From assembly GCF_900176305.1 (NCBI RefSeq), contig NZ_FWXH01000008.1:59724-123723 (forward strand): DNA of 64,000 nt, in the 5' to 3' direction. Below the pieces are notes generated by a model. The model searched no databases. It was given only the letters and a program-made list of their open reading frames with translations, and was not told the origin of the DNA. Source of the stretch: Clostridium acidisoli DSM 12555 (GTDB lineage Bacteria > Bacillota > Clostridia > Clostridiales > Clostridiaceae). Of this stretch, positions 44,907-53,956 are shown piece after piece. Position numbers and translations under genes: made by a program. The stretch's first letter is position 1. Each line of letters starts with the position of its first letter.

Positions 44907-46124
44907 TTGTTCACTTGTAAGGACATGTTATTAATGCCAGGTATGGAAAAGATGAAGCTAGTGGCCGGAGGCGGAGGAGTAAATAGAATAATAACTTGGG
45001 TTCATGTAATTGAATTGCCAGAAGTAGTTGAATGGGTAGAGGGTGGAGAACTTCTTTTTATTACAGGTGTAACAATACAAGATAACAAGGAGGCCCTTTT
45101 AAAGCTTGTTAAGGATGTGGATAAAAAAAAGCTTTCTGGACTTGTTATAAACGTAGGACCATATATTAAAAAAACACCTAAGGAAGTCATTGAGCTTGCA
45201 GACAATCTAAACTTTCCAATATTTGAATTGCCATTTGCAGTAAAACTTATAGAAATAACCCATATAATATGCAGAGAAATTTTTGCCAGTAAAATTCAAG
45301 AAGAATCTATAAACAGTTTTATGAATGAGCTTATATTTGGCAAAGTAGTTATAACCGATGAAATCATAAATAGAGCGGTAAATTATGGTTATAACCTAAA
45401 AAAGAGTTATTATGCATTGATGGTAAACATTGATGATTTCAGCATTTATCTTAAAAAGAACAATATAGATAAGGAAGAAAAAATACTAGAAATCAAAGAA
45501 AATATAATGCAAATAATTGATGGTGTTATAAAAGAGTACAACAAAAAGTATATGTACATGATCCAAGGAGAGTCCTTTTATTTTATGATTTCTGCGGATA
45601 AAAATTTAAAACGTATAGATTTTTTAGACAAAATAGCAAGCTCTATTAATAGCGAAATGACAAAAAACTTTAAATGTCTAACTGTAAGTATTGGCATAGG
45701 CGAAAAGGCAAACGGCTTAAGTGAATTTAAATGGGCTGTAATGGAAGCTAAGAATTCAATAGAAATAATTAGAAAATTAAAAGGAAAAAATAGCATAGGT
45801 AATTGTAAAAAACTTGGGATTTATAAATTGTTTCTTAGTATGGAAAATCAAGAACCAATGATAAATTTATATAATGAAATTTTAGGAAAATTAAACAGCT
45901 ATGAAAAAAGTGATTCAAAGGATATGTTGAATTCTCTTCAAATATATATTGATGAAAACAGGAATATAGGTAATGCTGCTGAGAAACTTTTTATCCATAG
46001 AAATACTATGAAATATAGAATAAATAAAATAGAAGAAATACTTGAATGCGATCTTAAAGATGATAAAACTATGTTTAATATAATGTTATGTCTTAAAATA
46101 GGGCGTTTTCTTGATTTGGATTGA
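44907..46124 (+). CDS. PucR-family transcriptional regulator
   Basis: The 405-residue protein has an N-terminal PucR sensory domain (WVHVIELPEVVEWVEGGELL, LPFAVKLIEITHIIC), a degenerate GGDEF-like middle (LTVSIGIGEKANGLSEFKWA) and a C-terminal PucR helix-turn-helix (AAEKLFIHRNTMKYRINKIE). The family regulates purine, pyrimidine and amino-acid catabolism. It stands directly before the pyrimidine-degradation genes on the same strand, so it is the likely regulator; the ligand may be a pyrimidine or beta-alanine. It starts with TTG after AGGGAGATGA. Confidence 0.88.
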   Translation: MFTCKDMLLMPGMEKMKLVAGGGGVNRIITWVHVIELPEVVEWVEGGELLFITGVTIQDNKEALLKLVKDVDKKKLSGLVINVGPYIKKTPKEVIELADNLNFPIFELPFAVKLIEITHIICREIFASKIQEESINSFMNELIFGKVVITDEIINRAVNYGYNLKKSYYALMVNIDDFSIYLKKNNIDKEEKILEIKENIMQIIDGVIKEYNKKYMYMIQGESFYFMISADKNLKRIDFLDKIASSINSEMTKNFKCLTVSIGIGEKANGLSEFKWAVMEAKNSIEIIRKLKGKNSIGNCKKLGIYKLFLSMENQEPMINLYNEILGKLNSYEKSDSKDMLNSLQIYIDENRNIGNAAEKLFIHRNTMKYRINKIEEILECDLKDDKTMFNIMLCLKIGRFLDLD

Positions 46125-46198
46125 TTAAAAAATGACTGGAATTTAAAAATTCATGAATAGTGCACAAAAAAAGTTCAAAATATTTGTTTAGCATGGAC

Positions 46199-46236
46199 AT
46201 AGGATTTAAATTAACAATATGATATTATAATCCTAT
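46199..46236. promoter_or_regulatory. Inverted repeat upstream of the pyrimidine operon
   Basis: ATAGGATT (46199-46206) and AATCCTAT (46229-46236) form an inverted repeat centred in the likely promoter region, 66 bp before the alcohol dehydrogenase start. It may be the PucR-type operator. Confidence 0.35.
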
Positions 46237-46301
46237 CAAATTTGATGATTTAATAATTTTATCTTTAAATATTGATAAATATTTATTGTAGAGGTGAAAA
46301 G

Positions 46302-47450
46302 ATGAGTTATTCTATTTTTCAAAGTCCTGTGAAAATAATTTATGGAGTAGGTTCTATAATTTCAGTTGGAAAAGAAGCTGTAGGTTATGGGAAAAAAATT
46401 ATGATAGTTACAGGAAGGAATTCTTCTAAAAGAACTGGAGCACTACAAAAAGTTGTTGAAAGTCTTAAAGAGAATAAGCTAGAGGTTTTAATTTTTGATG
46501 AAGTTGAATCAGATCCAAGTGTAAAGACTGTAAGGATAGGAGCAGAAAAAGCCAAAGCAGAAGGTATAGATACAATCGTAGCTTTAGGCGGAGGAAGTGC
46601 ACTGGATGCAGCTAAAGGAATTAGTGCTATGTGTACAAATTCAGGAGACATTACAGATTATGAAAAAAATCCGCTTGATAAATTAGGACTTCCTATAATT
46701 GCAATACCCACAACTGCTGGAACTGGCAGTGAAATTAGCAAATTCACAGTAATAACTGATACGGATAGAAAGATAAAAATGTTAATTGGAGGAGAAGCTA
46801 TAATTCCTAAAGTTGCAATTTTAGATCCTTGTCTCACAGTTATGATGCCAAAACATGTAACAGCAGCAACAGGAATGGATGCACTCACGCATGCAATAGA
46901 AGCATATATTTCTAAGGTTAGTCAACCTATGACAGAAATATATGCCATTAAAGCTATAGAACTTATAAGTGAAAATTTACCCAAAGCTGTGTTAGATGGT
47001 GAAAATATTAAGGCAAGAGAAAATATGCTCATAGGACAAATGTACGCTGGTTTTGCATTTAGCAATGCTTCGGTAGCATTAGTACATGCTATGGCAAGGC
47101 CACTGGGTGCCTACTTTGATGTGGAACATGGCCTTGCAAATGCATTACTTCTTCCAATGGTAATGGAATTTAACAGGCCTGCATGTAAGGAAAAATTAGT
47201 TAAGGTTGCAGTAGCTATGGGAGAAAATGTAGAGGGTTTATCAACAAATGATGGCAGTTACTTAGCCATAGAAGCTATAAAAAATTTATTTTTAGAGACA
47301 GGGCTTCCAAAATCCTTAAGAGAAGTTGGGGTTTTGAAGGAAAGTATTAAAGAGTTAGCTGAAGATGCTATTGTAAGCGGCAGTGTACTATTTAATCCTA
47401 GAAAACCAAGTTTACAAGAAATAATAAATATTTACGAAAAAATATATTAA
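46302..47450 (+). CDS. Iron-containing alcohol dehydrogenase (malonate semialdehyde reductase)
   Basis: The 383-residue protein is a group III alcohol dehydrogenase. It has the NAD(P)-binding GGGSALDAAKGI, PTTAGTGSEISKF, and metal ligands in ATGMDALTHAIEAYIS, ALVHAMARPLGAYFDVEHG (two His). In this operon I infer that it reduces malonate semialdehyde, the product of beta-alanine transamination, to 3-hydroxypropionate, disposing of reducing power. GAGGTGA selects the ATG at 46302 over the in-frame upstream ATG at 46272. Confidence 0.88.
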   Translation: MSYSIFQSPVKIIYGVGSIISVGKEAVGYGKKIMIVTGRNSSKRTGALQKVVESLKENKLEVLIFDEVESDPSVKTVRIGAEKAKAEGIDTIVALGGGSALDAAKGISAMCTNSGDITDYEKNPLDKLGLPIIAIPTTAGTGSEISKFTVITDTDRKIKMLIGGEAIIPKVAILDPCLTVMMPKHVTAATGMDALTHAIEAYISKVSQPMTEIYAIKAIELISENLPKAVLDGENIKARENMLIGQMYAGFAFSNASVALVHAMARPLGAYFDVEHGLANALLLPMVMEFNRPACKEKLVKVAVAMGENVEGLSTNDGSYLAIEAIKNLFLETGLPKSLREVGVLKESIKELAEDAIVSGSVLFNPRKPSLQEIINIYEKIY

Positions 47451-47477
47451 TTTTAGGGATTAGGGGAGGAAAAAATA

Positions 47478-48830
47478 ATGTCAGTTTTAGAGTGTAATAA
47501 CGTAACAGCAGAAGAAATAAAGAATTTTGATAAGAAATATAATCTTCATTCTTGGAGTGCTCAAGGAAGTTTAAATCCTCAGGTAATAGAAAAAGCAGAA
47601 GGAATTTATTTTTGGGACAGTGAGGGTAAAAGATATTTTGATATGTCTTCTCAGCTTGTAAATTTAAATGTAGGGCATGGAAACAAAAAAATAATTGGAG
47701 CTATTAAAGATCAAGCAGATAAAATGCCATTTATGGGACCAGCATATGCTGTAGATGTAAGATCTATATTGGCACAAAAAGTAATAGAAAAGGCTCCAGA
47801 TAATATGGGAAAAGTTTTCTTTACACTTGGAGGAGCAGACTCAAATGAAAATGCAATTAAAATAGCTAAAATGTTTACAGGAAGAAATAAAATATTTTCT
47901 AGATATCGTTCATACCACGGTGCTAGTTATGGGGCTGCAAATTTAACAGGTGAACCCAGGAGATATACTTGTGAGCCTGGAATACCGGGATTTGTAAAAT
48001 TCTTTGATCCTTATATTTATAGAGCCGGTATTGAGTTTAAAAGTGAAGAAGCCGCATCAAAATATTATGTAGATAAATTAAGAGAGCAGATAATATATGA
48101 AGGAGAAGAAAGTGTTGCAGCAATATTTTTAGAAACTGTAACAGGAAGTAATGGAGTAATAATACCTCCAAAGGGATATCTTAAAGGCATAAGAGAAATA
48201 TGTGATGAGTTTGGAATACTGATGGTATGTGATGAGGTAATGACAGGCTTTGGAAGAACTGGTGAGTGGTTTGCCTGTAACAATTGGGATGTTAAACCAG
48301 ACCTTATAACCTTTGCTAAAGGTATAACTTGTGGATACGTACCACTTGGAGGTGTATTAGTAGATAAAAAAATATCAGAATATTTTGACAATAATACCCT
48401 TATGTGTGGTTTGACTTACAACGCTCATCCTCTTAGCTGTGCAGCTGGAATTGCAACTTTAGAGGTTTATGAAGAAGAAAAACTAGTTGAAAATAGCAAA
48501 GACCTTGGTAAAATACTTGGTAAACTTTTAGAAGATATTAAGGAAAAACATCCATCAGTTGGAGATGTAAGATATATTGGGTTATTTTCAGCAGTTGAAC
48601 TTGTCAAAGATAAAGTAACAAGGGAGGCACTAGTTCCTTATGGTAAAGATCCAGAAAAAATCATGCCAAGAATTATTGGAATGCTAAAAGAAAAAGGTTT
48701 TTCAACTTATTCCCATGAAAATAACATAATGATAGCTCCACCACTTACTATTACAGAAGCAGAGCTTAGAGAAGCAATAGGAATTTTTGATAAGGTAATG
48801 TGTTTTGTTGATGAATATATAAAAAAATAA
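47478..48830 (+). CDS. Class III aminotransferase (probable beta-alanine transaminase)
   Basis: The 450-residue PLP enzyme has YHGASYGAANLTGEPRRY near residue 150, the cofactor Asp in MVCDEVMTGFGRTGEWF and the Schiff-base Lys in ITFAKGITCGYVPLGG. Class III enzymes act on omega-amino acids. Between the semialdehyde reductase and the carbamoyl hydrolase genes, the best substrate is beta-alanine (or 3-aminoisobutyrate from thymine), giving malonate semialdehyde. It starts behind GGGGAGG, 27 bp after the dehydrogenase stop. Confidence 0.88.
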   Translation: MSVLECNNVTAEEIKNFDKKYNLHSWSAQGSLNPQVIEKAEGIYFWDSEGKRYFDMSSQLVNLNVGHGNKKIIGAIKDQADKMPFMGPAYAVDVRSILAQKVIEKAPDNMGKVFFTLGGADSNENAIKIAKMFTGRNKIFSRYRSYHGASYGAANLTGEPRRYTCEPGIPGFVKFFDPYIYRAGIEFKSEEAASKYYVDKLREQIIYEGEESVAAIFLETVTGSNGVIIPPKGYLKGIREICDEFGILMVCDEVMTGFGRTGEWFACNNWDVKPDLITFAKGITCGYVPLGGVLVDKKISEYFDNNTLMCGLTYNAHPLSCAAGIATLEVYEEEKLVENSKDLGKILGKLLEDIKEKHPSVGDVRYIGLFSAVELVKDKVTREALVPYGKDPEKIMPRIIGMLKEKGFSTYSHENNIMIAPPLTITEAELREAIGIFDKVMCFVDEYIKK

Positions 48831-48847
48831 AAGAGGATGTGGTAAAA

Positions 48848-50074
48848 ATGCAGAATATTAGCTGTGACAGAAAAAGAATGGAAGATAAGATTGTTACATT
48901 TAGTAAATTTGGAGATACCGGAAAGGGTGGAGTAACAAGGTTAGCATTATCAGAAGCAGATCTTCAAGCAAGAGCAGAATTTTTCAGGAGAATGAAAACA
49001 GTTGGTGCAGAAATTTTAACAGATGATATGGCAAATGTGTATGCAACATTTAAAGGAACGGAAGATCTTCCACATATTGCAATGGGATCACATTGTGATT
49101 CGGTAGTACAAGGTGGAAACTACGATGGTATTTTAGGTGTATTGACTGCAATGGAGGTAGCTGAAACAATAGTTACAGAAAAGATTCCACACCGTCATCC
49201 TATTACAGTTATGATATGGACAAATGAAGAAGGGGCGCGCTTTGATCCTGCTATGATGTCATCAGGTGTTATTACTGGTAAATTTGATAAAACCAAGATG
49301 CTAGCGTCAAAGGATATAGATGGAATAACCTTTAAAGATGCCTTGGATGCAAGTGGATATAAGGGTGATGAAAAAAACAGAATGAATGCTAAGGATTATA
49401 AGGCTTTTTTAGAACTTCATATTGAGCAAGGGCCAGTGCTTGAAGCAGCAAAAATGGATATCGGAGTTGTAGAAGGCGTTGTTGGAATGGTGAATTATGA
49501 ATTCCAATTTATAGGTCAGGCAGGTCATGCCGGAACTGTTCCACAGAAAATGAGACGGGATGCTCTTTTAGCAGCTTCTGAGGCTATTCAGTATCTTCAT
49601 AGAGAACTTGATAAACTTGATGATAAGCTGGTTTACACTACTGGTAGAATTGTTTGTTCGCCAAATGTGCACACAATAATACCAGATGATGTTAAATTTA
49701 CATTGGATGCAAGACATCAAGATCCAGAAGTAGTAAAACAAGTTGTTGAAGTTATTAGAAGAATTCCTTCTGAACTTGCAAAGTGTAAGGTTAGCTACAA
49801 AGAATTGTGGTCACGTAAGACTGTTAGCTATAATAATGAATTCGTAGATTATGTTGAAAAAAATGCAAATCTTTACGGTTATTCTAATATGAGAATGTAC
49901 AGTGGTCCTGGACATGATGCTCAGTTTGTAGCTGACATGGTACCTACAACTATGATATTTGTTCCAAGTATTGGTGGAAATAGCCATTGTGAAATAGAAA
50001 AAACAGAACTTGATGACTGCTTAAAAGGAGCTAACGTGCTACTACAAACGCTCTTAGATATAGATAAAAAGTAA
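48848..50074 (+). CDS. Beta-ureidopropionase-type M20 amidohydrolase
   Basis: The 408-residue dizinc hydrolase belongs to the N-carbamoyl-amino-acid hydrolase/allantoate amidohydrolase group: GSHCDSVVQGGNYDGILGV, WTNEEGARFDPAMMSSG, LELHIEQGPVLE, GHDAQFVAD and GGNSHCEIEKT give the metal and substrate residues. In this operon it should hydrolyse N-carbamoyl-beta-alanine to beta-alanine, CO2 and NH3. Allantoate is a less likely substrate since no allantoinase-type ureide genes accompany it. ATG 48848 follows AGAGGATG; an in-frame GTG is at 48839. Confidence 0.88.
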   Translation: MQNISCDRKRMEDKIVTFSKFGDTGKGGVTRLALSEADLQARAEFFRRMKTVGAEILTDDMANVYATFKGTEDLPHIAMGSHCDSVVQGGNYDGILGVLTAMEVAETIVTEKIPHRHPITVMIWTNEEGARFDPAMMSSGVITGKFDKTKMLASKDIDGITFKDALDASGYKGDEKNRMNAKDYKAFLELHIEQGPVLEAAKMDIGVVEGVVGMVNYEFQFIGQAGHAGTVPQKMRRDALLAASEAIQYLHRELDKLDDKLVYTTGRIVCSPNVHTIIPDDVKFTLDARHQDPEVVKQVVEVIRRIPSELAKCKVSYKELWSRKTVSYNNEFVDYVEKNANLYGYSNMRMYSGPGHDAQFVADMVPTTMIFVPSIGGNSHCEIEKTELDDCLKGANVLLQTLLDIDKK

Positions 50075-50143
50075 TTTTAGAAACTTATAGTGAATCATTT
50101 GAAAATTTACAGTGGTAAAAATATAAAATCAGGAGTGATTATA

Positions 50144-51616
50144 ATGAAAGAAGAGATGTATGAATTAAAAGAAGACGTGAGTTCAAGTAGCCTATATAAT
50201 GAAGATTTAGCACCAATAAAATTAAAGGATAGAAATTGGAATACTTATAATTACACAGCACTTTGGGTTGGAATGGCCCACTGTGTTCCTACTTATACTA
50301 TGGCAGGAAGCCTTATAGCACTTGGCATGAGCTGGCTTCAGGCACTACTAACAATAACACTTGGAAATCTTATAGTTCTAATACCAATGCTTCTCAATTC
50401 TCATCCAGGAGCAAAATATGGAATTTCATTTCCTGTTTTCGCAAGAGCATCTTTTGGAACTAAAGGAGCTAATATTGTAGCAGTGCTAAGGGCAATAGTT
50501 GCCTGTGGTTGGTTTGGAATAAACACATATATAGGAGGAAGTGCCTTAAATGTTTTAGTTTCTGCATTGATTCCAGGATTTAAAAATATAGGAGGAAGCT
50601 TTCAAATTGCAGGTTTATCACTTTCAGCTGCAATCACATTTATGATATTTTGGGGAATTGAAATATTCGTAATATATAAAGGCATGGATTTAATAAAGAA
50701 ATTTGAAAACTGGTCTGCACCATTAGTTATGATTTTGGCATTTATATTACTTGCATGGATGATAGTGGCAGCAAAAGGATTTGGACCATTATTAAGTACT
50801 CCAAGTAAATTTACAAGCACAGGACAGTTTATGAAAGCATTTATACCATCACTTACGGGCACAATAGGATTCTGGGCAACGCTATCACTTAACATACCAG
50901 ACTTTACTAGATTCGCTAAAAGTCAAAAACAACAGATGAAAGGGCAAGCAATAGGACTGCCAGTAACAATGACAATATTTTCAGCTATGGGAATAATGAT
51001 AACTTCTGCTAGTACTATAGTATATGGAAAAGCAATGTGGGATCCTGTAGAAGTTGTTTCAAAATTTACAAATCCAATTGCATTATTTATAGGTTTCTTT
51101 GGAATAGTTATTGCATCACTTTCAGTTAATATAGCTGCGAATACAGTATCACCAGCTTATGATTTTTCAAATTGTTTTCCAAAGCATATAAGCTTTAAAA
51201 CAGGAGGACTTATAACAGGTATAATTGGCATACTAATAATGCCATGGAGACTTCTTGCAGATCCATCAGGATATATTTTTACATGGCTTGGAACTTATTC
51301 AGGAATACTTGGACCAATAGCTGCAATAATAATTTGTGACTACTGGGTTTGTAGAAAAACAAATCTAAATTTAAAAGATCTCTACAGTACTACTGGAGAA
51401 TATTCATATAAAAAAGGTTTTAATCCAAGTGCAATAATTGCCTTAATAATAGGAGTTTTTGGCGCACTTATTGGAAAGATAGTTCCTAGTTTAAGCGGTG
51501 TATCTGATTATTCTTGGTTTGTAGGTTTTGCATTAGCTTTTATAATTTATTTTGTATTAAGTCCTACTAAAAATATAGTAAAAACCAATGAAGAACCAAA
51601 GGAAGAGATAATATAA
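50144..51616 (+). CDS. NCS1-family nucleobase permease
   Basis: The 490-residue protein has about twelve membrane helices and NCS1 hallmarks: PIKLKDRNWNTYNYTALWVG, HCVPTYTMAGSLIALGMSW, GISFPVFARASFGTKGAN and LNIPDFTRFAKSQKQQ. NCS1 carriers import uracil, cytosine, allantoin, hydantoins or thiamine with H+ or Na+. Its place between the carbamoyl hydrolase and dihydropyrimidinase genes suggests uracil, dihydrouracil or another pyrimidine. AGGAGTGA selects the ATG at 50144; the longer GTG start at 50090 lacks a ribosome site. Confidence 0.9.
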   Translation: MKEEMYELKEDVSSSSLYNEDLAPIKLKDRNWNTYNYTALWVGMAHCVPTYTMAGSLIALGMSWLQALLTITLGNLIVLIPMLLNSHPGAKYGISFPVFARASFGTKGANIVAVLRAIVACGWFGINTYIGGSALNVLVSALIPGFKNIGGSFQIAGLSLSAAITFMIFWGIEIFVIYKGMDLIKKFENWSAPLVMILAFILLAWMIVAAKGFGPLLSTPSKFTSTGQFMKAFIPSLTGTIGFWATLSLNIPDFTRFAKSQKQQMKGQAIGLPVTMTIFSAMGIMITSASTIVYGKAMWDPVEVVSKFTNPIALFIGFFGIVIASLSVNIAANTVSPAYDFSNCFPKHISFKTGGLITGIIGILIMPWRLLADPSGYIFTWLGTYSGILGPIAAIIICDYWVCRKTNLNLKDLYSTTGEYSYKKGFNPSAIIALIIGVFGALIGKIVPSLSGVSDYSWFVGFALAFIIYFVLSPTKNIVKTNEEPKEEII

Positions 51617-51642
51617 AAAAATAAAAATGAGGTGAAGTCATA

Positions 51643-53010
51643 ATGGATAAAGTAATTAAAAATGGAACCATTATAACTGCTTTTGATACTTATAAAGGAG
51701 ATATAGGAATTGAAGGCGGAAAAGTTGTTATGATAGCAGCTAACATAAATTCTGATAATGCTGAGGTCATCGATGCTAGTGGTAAATATGTGCTTCCTGG
51801 CGCACTGGATGTTCATACACATTTGCAAATGCCTTTTGGAGGAACTATATCTGCAGATAGTTATGAGGCAGGTACTAGAGCAGCAGCATGTGGTGGGGTT
51901 ACAACTGTTTTTGATTTTGCACTTCAACAAAAAGGTGATGGAATCATACAAACGGCTGAAGGAAGAAATAAACTTTGTGCACCCAAGGCTTGTGTAGATT
52001 ATGCCTTTCATGTAGCTATAACTGATTTAAGACCTGAGGTACTTGATGAGTTTAAAGCCGCAGTTGATTTTGGAATATCAAGCTTTAAGGTATTTATGGT
52101 TTATAAGAAAGAAGGCTTGATGGTAGACGATGGAGTAATGTGTAAAGTATTAGAAAAAGCTAAAGAAGTTGGAGCTATTATTGCTGTACATGCTGAGAAC
52201 CCAGATCTTATTGATATGAGAACAGAACAATTTTTAAAAGAAGGAAAAACATCAGCATGGTATCACTATCTTTCACGTCCAGAATTTGTTGAAGCTGAAG
52301 CTGATATTCGTGCTATCCATTGGGCAAAATCCTTAAATACACCATTATACCTTGTACATCTTGCAAATAAACAGGGTATGGAAGAAGTTAAAAGAGCAAG
52401 AGATGAGGGTTATGAGATATATGCAGAGACTTGTCCTCAATATCTTCATTTCACAAGTGATGTATATAAGAGGGAGGACGGAAGAAACTTTGTCTGTTCA
52501 CCTCCAATGAAAGGTCAAGAAAGTCAAGATGCATTGTGGCAGGGAATAAAAAGTGGTGATATAGCTACAATTGCTACAGATCATTGTCCTTTCCAAAGTT
52601 ATGAAAAAGATTGGGGAAAAGATGATTTTACGAAAATACCTAATGGTTGTATGGGCATTGAAAATATGTATCCATATATGTTAAGTGAAGCAAATAAGGG
52701 AAGATTGTCCTTCAACAAAGTAGTTGAACTATGTTCAGCAAATCCTGCTAAAATTTATGGATGTGCACCTGAAAAGGGAACAATAGCAGTGGGTGCGGAT
52801 GCAGATATAGTAATATATGACCCTAATAAGGAATTTACAGTTTCAAAAGATAATATGCATTCAGATGTAGACCATACTATTTGGGAAGGCACAAAATTTA
52901 ATGGGTACATTGATATGACTTTTTCAAGAGGAAATTTGGTATTTAAAGATGGAGAATTTTTAGGAAAGCCAGGATGGGGAAATTTTATTAAGAGAAAAGC
53001 AAGAGTTTAA
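51643..53010 (+). CDS. hydA: Dihydropyrimidinase
   Basis: The 455-residue amidohydrolase opens the ring of dihydrouracil to N-carbamoyl-beta-alanine. The dizinc centre is built from HTH in ALDVHTHLQMPFGG, the carbamylated Lys in SSFKVFMVYKKEG, His in IIAVHAENPD and YLVHLANKQG, and Asp in IATDHCPF. VCSPPMKGQESQDALWQGI is a family block. It follows the permease by 26 bp. A repeat element of about 0.5 kb separates it from the Fe-S and preA genes. Confidence 0.93.
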   Translation: MDKVIKNGTIITAFDTYKGDIGIEGGKVVMIAANINSDNAEVIDASGKYVLPGALDVHTHLQMPFGGTISADSYEAGTRAAACGGVTTVFDFALQQKGDGIIQTAEGRNKLCAPKACVDYAFHVAITDLRPEVLDEFKAAVDFGISSFKVFMVYKKEGLMVDDGVMCKVLEKAKEVGAIIAVHAENPDLIDMRTEQFLKEGKTSAWYHYLSRPEFVEAEADIRAIHWAKSLNTPLYLVHLANKQGMEEVKRARDEGYEIYAETCPQYLHFTSDVYKREDGRNFVCSPPMKGQESQDALWQGIKSGDIATIATDHCPFQSYEKDWGKDDFTKIPNGCMGIENMYPYMLSEANKGRLSFNKVVELCSANPAKIYGCAPEKGTIAVGADADIVIYDPNKEFTVSKDNMHSDVDHTIWEGTKFNGYIDMTFSRGNLVFKDGEFLGKPGWGNFIKRKARV

Positions 53011-53604
53011 TAAGTTTGTTCTAAATAGTGAGAAATTGAGAAGTACGTGCGAATGGTTTTCACCTATGCTTCGCGGTGAAAAGGTGAAGGGTCGCCAAAG
53101 CGAGGTGAAGGGTTTGACAGGCGCTTTGCTAGTCAAAGGTGATGGGTTTTCCGTGGAAAAAAGCTATGGATGATTTTTCTCCGCGATGCTACGAAAAATC
53201 TTTGAATTAATAAGTTATAATCTAAAGTATTTTGCACTTCATTTTTTGACCGAAGGTCATGGACCTCGAGTTTAAACTTTGTGTAGTACTAAAAACTTAA
53301 GTAGATAGCTGTTTCCATGAAGCTTCGCCTAAAACCCAAACCTACGGTTTAAAATATATAAGTCCAATTACTTTAAACTATGAAATTCATCTTTTACCGA
53401 ATGCAAAGTAACTTCTCTCACTTTTGACGGCCTTGGCCTCGTCAATCCTTCCATCTAGACGAAGGCTTTCTTTAATCTTTTTATCTAGCTTTAGCTATGA
53501 TGAAAATCTTTAACTTGCACTTTGCAATTTCTAACTATTATGAATTTAACTGTTATATATTGAGAAAATCACAATAATAAAATTTATACAAGTAGGAGGA
53601 AAAT
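53011..53604 (-). repeat. Dispersed modular hairpin element, copy 1
   Basis: This 594-bp gap between hydA and the Fe-S gene holds no gene. Roughly 53020-53550 is a repeat in reverse orientation to copies at 59.0 and 63.5 kb. Its left part is an array: a TTTTCACC/GGTGAAAA hairpin, linker GGTGAAGGG (53083-53091), hairpin TCGCCAAAGCGA (53092-53103), GGTGAAGGG (53104-53112), a TTTGAC/GTCAAA hairpin (53113-53137), GGTGATGGG (53138-53146), hairpin TTTTCCGTGGAAAA (53147-53160), then a GATTTTTC/GAAAAATC hairpin. The right part has other hairpins, such as GACGGCC...CGTC. Confidence 0.8.
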
Positions 53605-53904
53605 ATGGGGAAATTAAATGCTATTATGCTAAGAGAAGAAGCAGCAAGATGTTTATTATGTCATGAACCACCGTGTAGTAGTGCTTGTCCAGTTAAAAAA
53701 AATCCAGCAGCTATAATTATGTCTTTAAGGATGGATAACTATAAAGGAGCTGCTTTAAAAGCAAATAAAGCTTTAGAAAAAAGTGGGCAGTGCGGAGAAG
53801 CATGTGAAAATAAAATGTATTGCCAAAGAAAGTGTACAAGAGGCAAGATTGACAGACCAATAAAAATAAGAATGATTCAAGAAAATTTAGCTGATGGTTA
53901 CTAG
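53605..53904 (+). CDS. Stand-alone N-terminal Fe-S domain of dihydropyrimidine dehydrogenase
   Basis: The 99-residue protein matches only the N-terminal alpha-helical domain of PreT/DPYD-type enzymes: AARCLLCHEPPCSSACPVKK, then GQCGEACENKMYCQRKC. Eight cysteines (16, 19, 24, 28, 63, 67, 73, 77) suit two [4Fe-4S] clusters. The FAD/NAD(P)H domain of normal PreT (total about 410 residues) is absent: the frame stops cleanly and preA starts 52 bp later, leaving no room for a frameshifted remainder. I infer that it passes electrons to PreA from a donor other than NAD(P)H, perhaps ferredoxin. AGGAGG supports the start. Confidence 0.8.
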   Translation: MGKLNAIMLREEAARCLLCHEPPCSSACPVKKNPAAIIMSLRMDNYKGAALKANKALEKSGQCGEACENKMYCQRKCTRGKIDRPIKIRMIQENLADGY

Positions 53905-53956
53905 AGCCATAATATTCCCAGCTGCAACAAAGTAGGAAATACAAGGAGGCTGTAAA

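Noticed and set aside
53020..53550. CRISPR array or phage remnant
   Set aside because: Direct linkers are only 9 nt and spacers are palindromes; no cas or phage genes are near. A hairpin array fits better.
53905..53956. Frameshifted remainder of PreT
   Set aside because: Only 52 bp separate the Fe-S gene from preA and they contain a ribosome site, so the FAD/NAD domain is truly absent here.
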